Source of the DNA: an uncultured Prevotellaceae bacterium
Lineage (GTDB): Bacteria; Bacteroidota; Bacteroidia; Bacteroidales; Bacteroidaceae
Assembly (NCBI GenBank): GCA_902776195.1
Contig: CACYPF010000004.1
Coordinates: forward strand, 1 to 64,000
Length of the DNA: 64,000 bases
Direction of reading: 5' to 3'
Below, piece by piece: positions 1 to 8,682 of the stretch. Both the position numbers and the translations under genes were made by a program. The stretch's first letter is position 1. Every line of letters begins with the position of its first letter. Under the pieces are notes generated by a model. It made no database searches. It was not told where the DNA came from and worked only from the letters and a program-made list of their open reading frames with translations.

Positions 1-1
1 A

Positions 2-118
2 GTGGGAGCCACAAGCATGAAGGAGATGGGAAAGGTAATGGGCACAGCCAGCAAGCAGTTGGCAGGAAAGGCTGATGGCCGAGTCATCTCTGAGATTGTA
101 AAGAAGCTCCTGACATAA
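2..118 (+). CDS. GatB/YqeY domain protein, C-terminal fragment
   Basis: Only the last 38 codons and the TAA stop are in the window; the gene enters from the left edge. The peptide contains MKEMGKVMG, then a Lys/Ala-rich helix and VISEIVKKLL. This matches the end of the YqeY/GatB tail domain, a helical domain related to the tRNA-binding part of the amidotransferase GatB. In many Bacteroidota a yqeY-like gene follows ftsZ, so the genes to the left may be ftsA-ftsZ; that is inference. A strong terminator follows within 140 bases. Confidence 0.6.
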   Translation: MGATSMKEMGKVMGTASKQLAGKADGRVISEIVKKLLT

Positions 119-254
119 TCTTTGATCTTATGTCTAGAATTCGTGGCACAATAATGGCACGGAGCATCGTAACTCGCTGGTACTCAGTATGTGCTTTAAA
201 CTTCAACGAGGATGAGTATTAGAGCCTCGTATTAGGCATAGACCATCTAAACAA

Positions 255-300
255 CAGCGAGATAAACAAGAACTGTTTGTCTCGCTGGTGTTTTTGTTTG
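255..300 (+). terminator. Rho-independent terminator after the yqeY-like gene
   Basis: A 14-bp stem (255-268 with 274-287, one G.U pair) around a 5-nt loop is followed by a T-rich run at 290-298. The 119-254 stretch between stop codon and hairpin shows no gene. It holds one further small hairpin, ACGAGG...CCTCGT, near 207-231, so a 3'-UTR small RNA is possible but unsupported. Confidence 0.8.
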
Positions 301-304
301 GGTA

Positions 305-346
305 TGTTAAAAAAGAACCAACTTGTGCAAATATTGCACAAGTTGG
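305..346 (-). terminator. Leftward rho-independent terminator of the TlpA-like gene
   Basis: A perfect 13-bp inverted repeat (318-330 and 334-346) with a 3-nt loop. Read on the minus strand it is followed by TTCTTTTTTAACA, so it fits termination of the leftward gene ending at 429. Together with the hairpin at 255-287 it separates two converging transcription units. Confidence 0.75.
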
Positions 347-428
347 ATAGAACTGTGTACAAGGTCTCACTCCCCTTTCTAAAAGTGGATTGAACAACTG
401 GAAGATAAGAGACGCAAGGCGTACCAGT

Positions 429-2042
429 CTACTTCTCTTCCAACAACTGCTCCACGGTAGCATCCTCGCGCTGCTTACCTTTCTTGTCAAAGAGCACGAC
501 GAAGGGGATGCCAGTGAACTGGAATTTCTCCTGCAGATATCCCCACTCTGAGCGAGTGATGTGGATATGCTCGCCCTTGATATTATTAGGCTCCAAGAAT
601 GATTTACAGTGTTCCGGGGTATCATCAGTAATGTAGAGATACTTCACAGGTTTGTCTTTGTTTGCCTCTATCTCGTCGCGCATGTGAAGCATGCCGGCTC
701 GGCAGGGACCACATGACATTTCCCAGAAATCGACATAGAGCACGTTGCCTTTGTACGGTTCTATGATACGTTGGAAAATACTGTCGCCCTTGGTCAGCGG
801 CTTGTCTTCTGTCACCTTGATTTCGTTCTCCTTCACATAGTCACGGAAAGTCAGAATGCCTTGGCGAATCAGTTCGGGGTGAGAGATGACGGTCATCGCC
901 GCCGCCACATCATCTGCTCCTTGGTCATAGTGGTCTTTATGATGTATTTTCAATGTACTGAAGATGTTACGCAACTGGCACACCTGAGCGCTGAAGTCTG
1001 TAGTACTGAGATGCAGTTTCTCCTGTATATCCTTCATCATGTTCATCCTTTCTTCCCGGCGATATGGAAGATTCTCCTTTTCTACCATCTCAGCTATGTT
1101 AGGGTCGTAGTCGAAAGGAAGGTATCGCGATATTCCGCCCTTGTTTATAGGCTGGAACAGGTCATATTCTATCCTGTTAAAGAAGAACTCGTCAGCACCT
1201 ATCATCAGCAAAGGATTGTCAGTCAGGTACTTTGACCGAGGCGCCACAAAACTAAAGAATTGCTGCCAATAAGCTTCATGATTGAACGTGCTATCCTCGC
1301 GCAGTCTGTATTCTCCACGCATATAGTAGTCGCAGATGTGCTGCAAGCGCTCTGCAAAGATGTGGGTGCGCAGAATGTCTGAAGCCAACGGTGAGCAGCC
1401 TGCCAGTTCAGGCAGTCCCTTATTCATTTGACGTACTAACTCATCCAACTGAGCCACCTGCTCGTCCTTCCACATCATCAGCGAGTCAGGGCCCTTCTCA
1501 TACGCATTATTCGACAAGTCAGGTCTGCAGTATTTCTCATCAATCACCTGCAACAATCTGGTTACTTCACCGCCAAGCCCAGTGCCATCAAATTTCAAGC
1601 CTTCCTCTTTCGTTCGTTTAGTCATGTCGATAGTCACATTGACAGTATCGCCAGGACAGGCATATACTGTGCCCAATGGATAGACGAGCACCTGCATGGG
1701 GTAGGGCACATAAACGTTGAGCGAGAAGGTGCCGTCGTTCTTGAACTCAATGACCGAGGTTTTCTCTTTGCGCACGATATAGTCGCGCATGATGACGGTG
1801 AAACGACCGTTCAACTGGTCGAGTACCTTCTGAGGAATCTTTTCGCCTTTTGCTTCTTCAGGAAGCGCGAGGCATCCCCGAATCGCCACGTTCCCGCCGT
1901 GCAGACGGTATTCGCTAAGCTTTGCACTCGGGTAGTTCAAGAGTTGTGGCACATTCGGTTCCTTTACTTTTTTCTTCGCCTCTATACTGGCAGGAGCCAG
2001 TAACATGGCAAGTAGGATGATTAAGATAGTTTTCTTGTTCAT
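429..2042 (-). CDS. TlpA-like thioredoxin-family protein
   Basis: A 537-residue exported protein. Residues 1-22 form a signal peptide (Lys-Lys-Thr, hydrophobic stretch, SIEA). The N-terminal part after that is beta-rich, resembling the DUF4369-type domain found on Bacteroidota TlpA proteins. The middle is helical. The last 130 residues are a thioredoxin fold with the redox motif CGPC in FWEMSCGPCRAG (about residues 442-446) and a cis-proline segment GIPFVVLFD. Such proteins reduce or isomerise disulfides in the periplasm; the partner is unknown. It appears monocistronic, with its own terminator. The upstream gap carries remnants of other genes, so it may once have been in a longer operon. Confidence 0.8.
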   Translation of the reverse strand: MNKKTILIILLAMLLAPASIEAKKKVKEPNVPQLLNYPSAKLSEYRLHGGNVAIRGCLALPEEAKGEKIPQKVLDQLNGRFTVIMRDYIVRKEKTSVIEFKNDGTFSLNVYVPYPMQVLVYPLGTVYACPGDTVNVTIDMTKRTKEEGLKFDGTGLGGEVTRLLQVIDEKYCRPDLSNNAYEKGPDSLMMWKDEQVAQLDELVRQMNKGLPELAGCSPLASDILRTHIFAERLQHICDYYMRGEYRLREDSTFNHEAYWQQFFSFVAPRSKYLTDNPLLMIGADEFFFNRIEYDLFQPINKGGISRYLPFDYDPNIAEMVEKENLPYRREERMNMMKDIQEKLHLSTTDFSAQVCQLRNIFSTLKIHHKDHYDQGADDVAAAMTVISHPELIRQGILTFRDYVKENEIKVTEDKPLTKGDSIFQRIIEPYKGNVLYVDFWEMSCGPCRAGMLHMRDEIEANKDKPVKYLYITDDTPEHCKSFLEPNNIKGEHIHITRSEWGYLQEKFQFTGIPFVVLFDKKGKQREDATVEQLLEEK

Positions 2043-2064
2043 TGTTTTCGTTTTTTTCGAGGTC

Positions 2065-2106
2065 TTAGAATGAGATGGCGAGGACCAGGTCTATTTCACA
2101 TTCTTT
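2065..2106 (-). pseudogene. Possible remnant of a beta-barrel protein C-terminus (minus strand)
   Basis: Thirteen codons between two in-frame stops read KECEIDLVLAISF then stop. The alternating hydrophobic residues with a terminal Phe look like the last strand of an outer-membrane beta-barrel. No start codon or upstream body exists in this frame. The segment lies directly upstream of the TlpA-like gene in the same orientation. The call rests on a very short peptide and could be chance. Confidence 0.25.
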
Positions 2107-2299
2107 TTATAAGCTGCTATTCTCGTGGCTACATTGGCTCATCTGGGCGACCCAGGAGCTGTCACTCAACATGGGACTGGGCATCAACGTTCCTTTCTAC
2201 AACAGGCTGCGTGAGAGCGGTTATAACAAGACCTACATGCGAATGTACGACCATGTGAAGCCCTTCGTGAAACTACAGTTGAAATACACGATCCGCTGA
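2075..2299 (+). pseudogene. Truncated gene tail, beta-barrel-like (plus strand)
   Basis: An open frame of 74 codons ends in HVKPFVKLQLKYTIR then stop, preceded by NMGLGINVPFYNRLRESG. The alternating pattern of the last 12 residues is typical of a barrel end strand, and the composition is protein-like. The first 20-25 codons, rich in Trp, Leu and Phe, do not fit and may be random read-through, so only the 3' end of an older gene may survive. It points against both neighbours. I do not recognise the family. Confidence 0.35.
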
Positions 2300-2303
2300 C
2301 GGA

Positions 2304-2801
2304 TTATTGTTTTTCCACATCAACCTTCTCACGCCATGGAGTGAAAAAGCGTTCGATGGCAGCATAGGCAGAGGCAGCCTCTGCCTTGACATGATGCCCA
2401 TTCCATACGGCATTCACCTTTTCACCAGAGACGTATTCCATATAGATACGATAGGTGGTACCGCCTTCCAACACCTCATCATGCTTATAGCCGTTCAACT
2501 TGTAGACCTCGAGTTCCGCCAATAGTTGCTGCATCCGCTCGACATCCTGCTCCTTGACATCAAAGGTTTTGTGGACAGCCTCCCTGTAGAAACAGTTGTT
2601 ATAGAGGCTGACCACCACCTGCGGACGCTTACCCACATCAGCAATCAATTCACAATAGCTCTTACCCTGTCCGGCATGGCGATCGCTGGCATAACTGCAG
2701 TAAATCAGTTTTCCCTTTGGAGCCACCGGCTCTTGTGCGAAACTTTCCATACACGTCATCAGTATAGTGCTCATCAATAAAAATATCCGACAATATCTCA
2801 T
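2304..2801 (-). CDS. Small secreted protein of unknown function
   Basis: A 165-residue protein with a signal peptide (about residues 1-22, ending SFA-QE). The mature part has a Gly-Lys-Tyr-Cys region near residue 48, an NNCFYREAV segment near residue 68 and a charged, helical C-terminus. I do not recognise the family. It lies 39 bases downstream of the DUF5020 gene on the same strand and is probably the last gene of the surE-lpxB-permease transcript. No lipoprotein box is seen, so a soluble periplasmic location is most likely. Confidence 0.55.
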   Translation of the reverse strand: MRYCRIFLLMSTILMTCMESFAQEPVAPKGKLIYCSYASDRHAGQGKSYCELIADVGKRPQVVVSLYNNCFYREAVHKTFDVKEQDVERMQQLLAELEVYKLNGYKHDEVLEGGTTYRIYMEYVSGEKVNAVWNGHHVKAEAASAYAAIERFFTPWREKVDVEKQ

Positions 2802-2840
2802 CCTTTTAAGGTTGCTGTGTCAGGTTGTTAATATCTACGC

Positions 2841-3575
2841 TCAGAACGTCCATTTAGCCGCAAGAGTAGGAATCACATAGAACTTATGGTTGTTACCATC
2901 GCTGTTGAAGACAAAGTTATTACTGATTTCCACCTCTGTACCTACACTTACATTAATACCCTTCATCCCCCTCAGCGTATTCAGGTTAAACCAGAACTGA
3001 GGCTCCGAAAGCATGATCAACTTACCACAGACATCCTTGTCATACCATACATCCAAGAATCCAGAGAAGGTGCAAAGTCCTTTGGCAAAGGTGTTACCCC
3101 ATACGGCAGTAGCCTGGAAACCATTGAAAGCACCACGTCCATGTCCCTTGAAGTAATATTTATACATCGCCTGCAAGGAGAAGGTCTTGGAGAAATCCTT
3201 GGAAGCCCAGTTCCATGCACCACCGGCAAGGAAGGCATGCTGGAAACGGTTTCCAATACCTGTATGCTCAATGGTCGTCGCACCACCGTCATACTCTATG
3301 TGGAAAGCCCACTGCTTATTCTTAGTCAGATTGAACTCACGGGAGATCTCCCAATAGGCACCTGCGGCACCGTCGCTGAAATAGTCGATATCAGTGAACA
3401 TGAAAGTAGAACCCCATTTGTCGGGTTTGAACATCTCAAATGTGGTAGTCACGTTAGGACGTCCCGTTAAATCACTGTAGAAAGAATGTCCCAAATCATA
3501 GTGAATCTGGATGTTCTGTGCTCCTACGGTCATACATGATGCGAGAAGCAAAAAGGATAAAATCTGTTTTTTCAT
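2841..3575 (-). CDS. DUF5020-family outer-membrane protein (Tsx-like)
   Basis: A 244-residue protein with a signal peptide (residues 1-19, ending GAQ) followed by IQIHYDLGHSFY and many aromatic-rich amphipathic strands, ending in AAKWTF with a terminal Phe, as expected of a beta-barrel. Length and motifs (TTFEMFKPDKWGSTFMF, FTDIDYF) match DUF5020, which is related to the nucleoside channel Tsx. It sits directly downstream of a purine/uracil-type permease gene, so I infer it passes nucleosides or bases across the outer membrane for that permease. The family call is fairly firm; the substrate is inferred. Confidence 0.75.
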   Translation of the reverse strand: MKKQILSFLLLASCMTVGAQNIQIHYDLGHSFYSDLTGRPNVTTTFEMFKPDKWGSTFMFTDIDYFSDGAAGAYWEISREFNLTKNKQWAFHIEYDGGATTIEHTGIGNRFQHAFLAGGAWNWASKDFSKTFSLQAMYKYYFKGHGRGAFNGFQATAVWGNTFAKGLCTFSGFLDVWYDKDVCGKLIMLSEPQFWFNLNTLRGMKGINVSVGTEVEISNNFVFNSDGNNHKFYVIPTLAAKWTF

Positions 3576-3589
3576 ATAATAAAATAATT

Positions 3590-3648
3590 AATGTTTCAAG
3601 ATTCAAGATTCATGTTTCAAGATTCATGTTTCAAGATTCAAGTTTCGT
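3590..3648. repeat. Short imperfect tandem repeat between permease and DUF5020 genes
   Basis: The 73-base gap is largely built from copies of GTTTCAAGATTCA, joined as TGTTTCAAGATTCA and AAGATTCATG. It contains no recognisable promoter and lies inside a presumed leftward operon. Simple repeats of this kind change length by slippage and could alter spacing or mRNA structure ahead of the DUF5020 gene. Confidence 0.6.
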
Positions 3649-4965
3649 TTACAACAATGGAGCCACATATTTCAGAATGAAGAAGACCGAGAGGATATAC
3701 ATCATTGCTGTGACATCACGGTAACGTCCTGTACATACCTTCACGATAACGTATGAGAGGAGACCAAGAACGATACCCTCAGAGATACTTGCTGTGAACG
3801 GCATCATCAGCATCGTCATGAAACAAGGCATTGCCTCGGAGAAGTCATTAAAGTCGATATGCACTATCTGACGCAGCATCATCACACCTACCAGGAACAG
3901 CGCACTTGTCGTCGCCGCTGATGGGATGATGAGGAAAATGGGGGAGAAGAACAAGGCGAGGAAGAACAGTCCTGCTACTGTCAGGGCTGTCAGACCCGTA
4001 CGTCCACCCTCGACGATACCTGTGGTACTCTCCACGTAAGTCGTCACGGTAGATGTTCCACAGAGCGCACCAACAGTAGTACCAATAGCATCTGCCATCA
4101 GCGACTTGTTGAGGTTGGGGATCTTCCCCGTCTTCTTATCCACCATACCTGCACCTGCAGAAGCACCGATCAGTGTACCAAGGGTATCGAAGAGATCCAT
4201 GAACAACAGGGTTGCCACGACAATATAGTATTCCACATCCAATGAGATAAAACGAGAGAAGTCCATCTTCAGGGCAATAGGCTCTATAGAGTGCGGGATA
4301 CTGAGAATGGTAAAGTTCTCAGGAATCTGCGTCACACCGAAAGGAATGCCCACCACCGTCATGATGAGAATCGTGTAAAACAAGGCACCACGTACATTCA
4401 GCTTCAACAGAATAGCACCCAGCAGGATACCGCTAATGGCAACGACAGAGGCTGGGGTCCAGGGACCCAGTCCTGTAACCGTCGCATTATTGACGACGAT
4501 GATACCACCATTCTTCAGTCCGATGAAAGCGATAAACAAACCGATACCCACTGAGATGGAGTAACGGATGTTCAAAGGGATGGAGTTGACAATCGCCTCG
4601 CGGATCTTCAGAACCGTCAGGATGATAAAAAAGATACCCTCCAACAGTACGGCGGCAAGAGCCTCCTGCCACGTGTATCCCATCACGATGACGAGGGTAT
4701 AGGCAAAGAAAGCGTTCAGTCCCATACCCGATGCAAGAGCGAAAGGCATTTTCGCATAGAACGCCATCACCATTGTAGCCATGACTGCCGCTATGACGGT
4801 CGCAGAGAACACGGCACCTTTCTCCATTCCCGCGTCACCAAGGATAATGGGATTGACTGCCAAAATGTAAGACATGGTAAGGAAGGTTGTCAGTCCTGCC
4901 ATCATCTCCACTTTGACAGAGTGTTTCTGGGCATCGAAGCCCAACCAAGTTAATAATGTTTTCAT
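3649..4965 (-). CDS. NCS2-family (AzgA/PbuG-type) purine permease
   Basis: A 438-residue polytopic membrane protein with about 12-14 hydrophobic segments. Diagnostic pieces are MMAGLTTFLTMSYILAVNP, GMGLNAFFAYT, the SAGAGMV stretch after MDLFDTLGTLIGA, and STTGIVEGGRTGLT. These belong to the AzgA-type branch of NCS2, whose members import adenine, guanine or hypoxanthine with protons. The frame is open 24 codons further upstream, but the ATG at 4965 (MKTLLTWLGFDA) fits the family start and lies one base after the lpxB stop codon. This favours translational coupling. Downstream is the Tsx-like outer-membrane gene. Confidence 0.9.
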   Translation of the reverse strand: MKTLLTWLGFDAQKHSVKVEMMAGLTTFLTMSYILAVNPIILGDAGMEKGAVFSATVIAAVMATMVMAFYAKMPFALASGMGLNAFFAYTLVIVMGYTWQEALAAVLLEGIFFIILTVLKIREAIVNSIPLNIRYSISVGIGLFIAFIGLKNGGIIVVNNATVTGLGPWTPASVVAISGILLGAILLKLNVRGALFYTILIMTVVGIPFGVTQIPENFTILSIPHSIEPIALKMDFSRFISLDVEYYIVVATLLFMDLFDTLGTLIGASAGAGMVDKKTGKIPNLNKSLMADAIGTTVGALCGTSTVTTYVESTTGIVEGGRTGLTALTVAGLFFLALFFSPIFLIIPSAATTSALFLVGVMMLRQIVHIDFNDFSEAMPCFMTMLMMPFTASISEGIVLGLLSYVIVKVCTGRYRDVTAMMYILSVFFILKYVAPLL

Positions 4966-4966
4966 A

Positions 4967-6094
4967 TTAGATATTTTGATTGTTTGATAACAACTTATAG
5001 ATTTGTTGTGCCGCCACATCCGGTGCATGACTGTCACCCAATCGGCGGTGTACCTCCTCGTAACCGTCTAACATGGCTTGCCGCTCTGTTCCTCCAGGAA
5101 GAATGGATTCCAAATGCTGTCGGATATTCTCTATGCTGAAGGTGTCTGCAACCAGTTCCGGAACGACCTCCCTGTCGGCTATCAGATTCACCAGAGAGAT
5201 ATATTTCACCTTGATGAAATGCTTCTTCAGGAAAGCGATCACCGTGGGGATAGGTGTCTCATAACATACTACCTGCGGAACACGGAACATGGCTGTCTCC
5301 AAGGTTGCTGTACCACTGGTCACCAAAGCCGCTGTCGCTTGGGAAAGCAACTTATAGGTCTCGTTAATCACAAGGCGGACAGCACTGTCTTGCAGGAACT
5401 GCTGGTAATAAGCGGGCTCAATGCTCGGAGCACCAGCCAGTACGATATCGTAATCCGTTGCCAGATGACGCGTCGCCGCTATCATCGCAGGCAGATTGTC
5501 TTTTATCTCCTGTTTCCGGGACCCCGCAAGCAAAGCGATGACTGGCCTCTCTGAGTCCCTTGCGCTCCCGGAACTCTCCATATACTCCCTGACTTCCTGT
5601 GCTGTCGGGTTACCGACATAATGGATCGGATAATGATGTTTCTTCTCGTAGAAGTCCACCTCGAAAGGCAGGATGGAGAACATCTCATCCACATCCCGCT
5701 TGATATTCTTGATGCGGTATTCCTTCCATGCCCATATCTTTGGAGAGATGTAATAGTAAACAGGTATCTTCGTGTTCGCCTTGACAAACTTCGCTATCTT
5801 CAGATTAAATCCCGGATAATCGACTAAGATAACTACATCAGGCTGCCACTGCAGGATATCCTGCTGACACATCTTCATATTCTGCAGGATGGTAGGAAGA
5901 TGGAGCAAAACAGGAATGAAACCCATATATGCCAAATCTTTGTAGTGCTTCACACGGGTACCACCCACTGCCGCCATCATATCGCCTCCGAAGAAACGGA
6001 ACTCCGCATGTACATCCTGTTTCTTCAGCGACTGCATCAGATGCGACGCATGCAGGTCACCACTCGCCTCTCCTACTATCAGATAATACTTCAT
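4967..6094 (-). CDS. lpxB: Lipid-A-disaccharide synthase
   Basis: A 375-residue GT19 glycosyltransferase. It joins UDP-2,3-diacylglucosamine and lipid X into the lipid A disaccharide at the inner face of the cytoplasmic membrane. Seen in the sequence: N-terminal YYLIVGEASGDLHAS, the YYISPKIWAWKEYR block, LLAGSRKQEI (the nucleotide-sugar region) and VTSGTATLE near residue 255. Length is normal. The start ATG overlaps the surE stop (ATGA), and the permease follows after one base, so all three are translated from one message. Confidence 0.95.
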   Translation of the reverse strand: MKYYLIVGEASGDLHASHLMQSLKKQDVHAEFRFFGGDMMAAVGGTRVKHYKDLAYMGFIPVLLHLPTILQNMKMCQQDILQWQPDVVILVDYPGFNLKIAKFVKANTKIPVYYYISPKIWAWKEYRIKNIKRDVDEMFSILPFEVDFYEKKHHYPIHYVGNPTAQEVREYMESSGSARDSERPVIALLAGSRKQEIKDNLPAMIAATRHLATDYDIVLAGAPSIEPAYYQQFLQDSAVRLVINETYKLLSQATAALVTSGTATLETAMFRVPQVVCYETPIPTVIAFLKKHFIKVKYISLVNLIADREVVPELVADTFSIENIRQHLESILPGGTERQAMLDGYEEVHRRLGDSHAPDVAAQQIYKLLSNNQNI

Positions 6095-6861
6095 AAGTCC
6101 CAGTTTTTCATCTGTTCTATCATCTCGTAGGAAGTAATGTCAATCTTAGTAGGAGTAATGGCGACATAACCATGCCGGAGTGCCCAGTTATCAGTATCCT
6201 CCGCCTCCGGCTCATCATTGTTGTATCGTCCCACCATCCACCAGTAGTCATAACCACGGGGATGACGGCATTTCACCACCTCGTTATCCCAGGTTCCTGA
6301 TGCCATGCGACAAACCCTGACACCCTGGAAGTGGTCAACGACAGGGAAATTCACATTCAGGCAGATACCCTTGGGCAGTCCGTCGTCCAACACCTTCCTT
6401 ACTATTTTGCGGATATAAGGACGTAGAGGCTCAAAATCAGCAAACCAGTCATGGGTACAAAGAGAGAAAGCCACAGAAGGAATATATTTCATACAACCTT
6501 CCAAAGTGACACCCATCGTACCACTGTAATGCGTGTTGACAGAAGCATTGTCACCATGGTTGATACCACCTATCACCATCTGAGGACGGCGCTCTTTGCA
6601 AAGCTCCTCCAATGCGAGTTTCACACAATCCACGGGAGTACCATTACATGACCAGACCTCCAGTCCCTCTTCCTGCTTTTGCGGAACAAGTACCAACGGT
6701 TCGTTGGCAGAGAAGGCACATGCCATTCCACTCCTGCCACTCTCCGGGGCACAGACCAGTATATCAGCCATGTCACGAATCATATCCACCAAGCTGTTGA
6801 TACCCTTTGCCTGGTAGCCGTCATCATTGGAAATTAATATGAAAGGTTTCTTATTTTCCAT
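6091..6861 (-). CDS. surE: 5'/3'-nucleotidase SurE
   Basis: A phosphatase of about 256 residues acting on nucleoside monophosphates in the cytoplasm. The metal-binding motif ISNDDGYQAKGI is at the N-terminus, with SGRSGM and GGINHGDNASVNTHYSGTMG further on. The frame is open to an ATG at 6885, but ATG 6861 (MENKKPFILISNDDG) is preferred: it places the family motif normally, and a leftward -7 box at 6883-6890 would put the transcript start downstream of 6885. It is the first gene of the leftward operon with lpxB. Confidence 0.93.
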   Translation of the reverse strand: MENKKPFILISNDDGYQAKGINSLVDMIRDMADILVCAPESGRSGMACAFSANEPLVLVPQKQEEGLEVWSCNGTPVDCVKLALEELCKERRPQMVIGGINHGDNASVNTHYSGTMGVTLEGCMKYIPSVAFSLCTHDWFADFEPLRPYIRKIVRKVLDDGLPKGICLNVNFPVVDHFQGVRVCRMASGTWDNEVVKCRHPRGYDYWWMVGRYNNDEPEAEDTDNWALRHGYVAITPTKIDITSYEMIEQMKNWDL

Positions 6862-6882
6862 GAAAATATTAGTATTTGCCTG

Positions 6883-6890
6883 CAAAATTA
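6883..6890 (-). promoter_or_regulatory. Probable -7 box of the surE-lpxB operon
   Basis: On the minus strand TAATTTTG matches the Bacteroidota -7 consensus TAnnTTTG and lies 22 bases before the surE start at 6861. No clear -33 TTTG is found at the usual spacing, so this is weaker than the opposing parA promoter. Confidence 0.45.
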
Positions 6891-6906
6891 CTAAAAAAGG
6901 TTGAGA

Positions 6907-6940
6907 TTTGGCAGATTCTCACAAGAAATTCGTAACTTTG
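6907..6940 (+). promoter_or_regulatory. Promoter of parA-parB
   Basis: TTTG (6907-6910) or TTGG one base on, then 21-22 bases, then TAACTTTG (6933-6940), a match to the Bacteroidota sigma factor consensus. The parA start codon follows 32 bases later. It diverges from the surE promoter. Confidence 0.7.
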
Positions 6941-6971
6941 CACCCTACTATATCAAGGTATAAGATAGATT

Positions 6972-7736
6972 ATGGGAAAGATTATTGCTTTAGCAAACCA
7001 AAAAGGAGGTGTGGGCAAGACTACAACCACTATAAACCTTGCCGCCTCTTTAGCCACTTTGGAGAAGACTGTTTTGGTGGTCGACGCTGACCCGCAGGCT
7101 AATGCCTCCAGTGGATTGGGTGTGAACATCCAGGAAGTGGAATGCTCATTATATGAATGTATCATCGACAAGGCGGACGTACGTGATGCCATCTACACAA
7201 CGGACATTGAAGGATTAGACATCATTCCGAGCCATATCGACTTGGTAGGTGCTGAGATAGAGATGCTCAACCTGAAGAACAGGGAGAATGTCATAGGACA
7301 ACTTCTGGCTCCTATCCGTAATGACTATGACTATATCCTCATTGACTGCTCTCCGTCCCTGGGACTGATTACGGTAAATGCGCTGACAGCAGCCAATTCC
7401 GTCATCATCCCCGTGCAGTGTGAATACTTCGCACTGGAGGGTATCAGCAAACTGCTCAATACCATCCGTATTATCAAAAGCAAGCTGAATCCAAAACTGG
7501 AGATTGAGGGATTCCTGCTGACGATGTACGACTCCCGCCTTCGCCTCGCCAACCAGATTTACGATGAGGTGAAACGCCATTTCCAGGAACTGGTCTTCAA
7601 AACCGTTATCCAGCGTAATGTCAAACTGTCTGAGAGTCCCAGTCATGGACTGCCCGTCATCCTCTATGACGCAGACTCAACCGGCTCAAAGAACCACCTT
7701 GCACTGGCAAAGGAGATTATCAATAAGAATAGTTGA
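6972..7736 (+). CDS. parA: ParA/Soj chromosome-partitioning ATPase
   Basis: A 254-residue P-loop ATPase of the chromosomal ParA (Soj) type. The deviant Walker A motif KGGVGKTT is at residues 11-18, followed by VLVVDADPQAN (A') and DYILIDCSPSLGLI (Walker B). No N-terminal DNA-binding domain is present, as in Soj rather than plasmid ParA. It works with ParB to move replication origins apart. parB starts eight bases downstream, so they are one operon. The position next to parB suggests the replication origin may be on this part of the chromosome, which cannot be tested here. Confidence 0.95.
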   Translation: MGKIIALANQKGGVGKTTTTINLAASLATLEKTVLVVDADPQANASSGLGVNIQEVECSLYECIIDKADVRDAIYTTDIEGLDIIPSHIDLVGAEIEMLNLKNRENVIGQLLAPIRNDYDYILIDCSPSLGLITVNALTAANSVIIPVQCEYFALEGISKLLNTIRIIKSKLNPKLEIEGFLLTMYDSRLRLANQIYDEVKRHFQELVFKTVIQRNVKLSESPSHGLPVILYDADSTGSKNHLALAKEIINKNS

Positions 7737-7744
7737 GGTAAGTT

Positions 7745-8674
7745 ATGGCAGTAAGAAAGAAATACGACAGGAGTGTCCTGGGACGCGGACTGGACGATAT
7801 CGGAGGAGGACGCGGACTGGACGCTTTGATAGACACAGGCAGTGAGGTAAGGACACAAGGCAGCTCCAACCTCAACGAGATAGAGATATCAATGATAGAG
7901 CCTAACCCCAACCAGCCACGTAGGGAGTTCGATCAAGAAGCATTACAGGAACTGGCAAACAGCATCAGCGAGGTTGGCATCATCCAACCCATCACCCTCC
8001 GTCAGATGGAGAACGGGAAATACCAGATTATCGCAGGAGAACGCCGATGGCGTGCCTCCCAACTGGCAGGTCTGACGACCATTCCTGCCTATATCCGTAC
8101 CGTTGAGGATGAGGGTGTCATGGAAATGGCTCTTGTGGAGAATATCCAGCGTGAGGATCTGAACGCCATAGAGGTAGCCCTCGCCTATCAGCACCTTGCT
8201 GAGACGACTGGTATGACACAGGAGAAGATCTCCAAGCGTGTAGGCAAAAGTCGTGCGGCGGTAACTAATTTCCTGCGTTTGCTGAAGCTCCCTGCACAGG
8301 TGCAGATGGCATTGAAAAACCATGAGATAGACATGGGACATGCCCGTGCCTTACTTGCCATTGACAGTCCTTCCGCTCAGATCAAGCTGTTTAAGGAGAT
8401 TCAGAAACAGCAATACTCTGTCCGTAAGGTGGAGGAGATGGTACAGGCTCTTAAGAACGGGGAGGACATCAAGACGGCAAAAGGAAAGGTCTCCGGGAAA
8501 TCTCAACTCCCCGAGGAGTTCAGCATATTGAAAGAACGTCTCTCCCAATTCTTCCAGACAAAGGTGCAGATGACTTGCTCCCCCAAAGGGAAAGGGAAAA
8601 TCAGTATTGTCTTCAACAATGAAGAGGAGTTGGAGCGAATCATGAATTCTCTCGATAATGTTAATAACAAATAA
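7745..8674 (+). CDS. parB: ParB/Spo0J chromosome-partitioning protein
   Basis: A 309-residue ParB. After a Gly/Arg-rich N-terminus (LGRGLDDI repeated as GRGLDALID) come the CTP-binding motif region GERRWRASQLAGL (about residues 98-110), ENIQREDLNAIEVALAY, and a helix-turn-helix with KISKRVGKSRAAVTNFLRLLKLP. The C-terminal 60 residues would form the dimer domain. It binds parS sites and slides as a CTP clamp. No parS-like 16-bp palindrome was recognised in the window, but only a visual scan was made. Confidence 0.95.
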   Translation: MAVRKKYDRSVLGRGLDDIGGGRGLDALIDTGSEVRTQGSSNLNEIEISMIEPNPNQPRREFDQEALQELANSISEVGIIQPITLRQMENGKYQIIAGERRWRASQLAGLTTIPAYIRTVEDEGVMEMALVENIQREDLNAIEVALAYQHLAETTGMTQEKISKRVGKSRAAVTNFLRLLKLPAQVQMALKNHEIDMGHARALLAIDSPSAQIKLFKEIQKQQYSVRKVEEMVQALKNGEDIKTAKGKVSGKSQLPEEFSILKERLSQFFQTKVQMTCSPKGKGKISIVFNNEEELERIMNSLDNVNNK

Positions 8675-8682
8675 TTAACGAG

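Noticed and set aside
119-254. tRNA or known RNA gene downstream of the yqeY fragment
   Set aside because: No cloverleaf or conserved tRNA T-loop sequence was found; only one small hairpin besides the terminator.
4966-5037. N-terminal extension of the NCS2 permease
   Set aside because: It lies within lpxB and does not fit the family start; ATG 4965 does.
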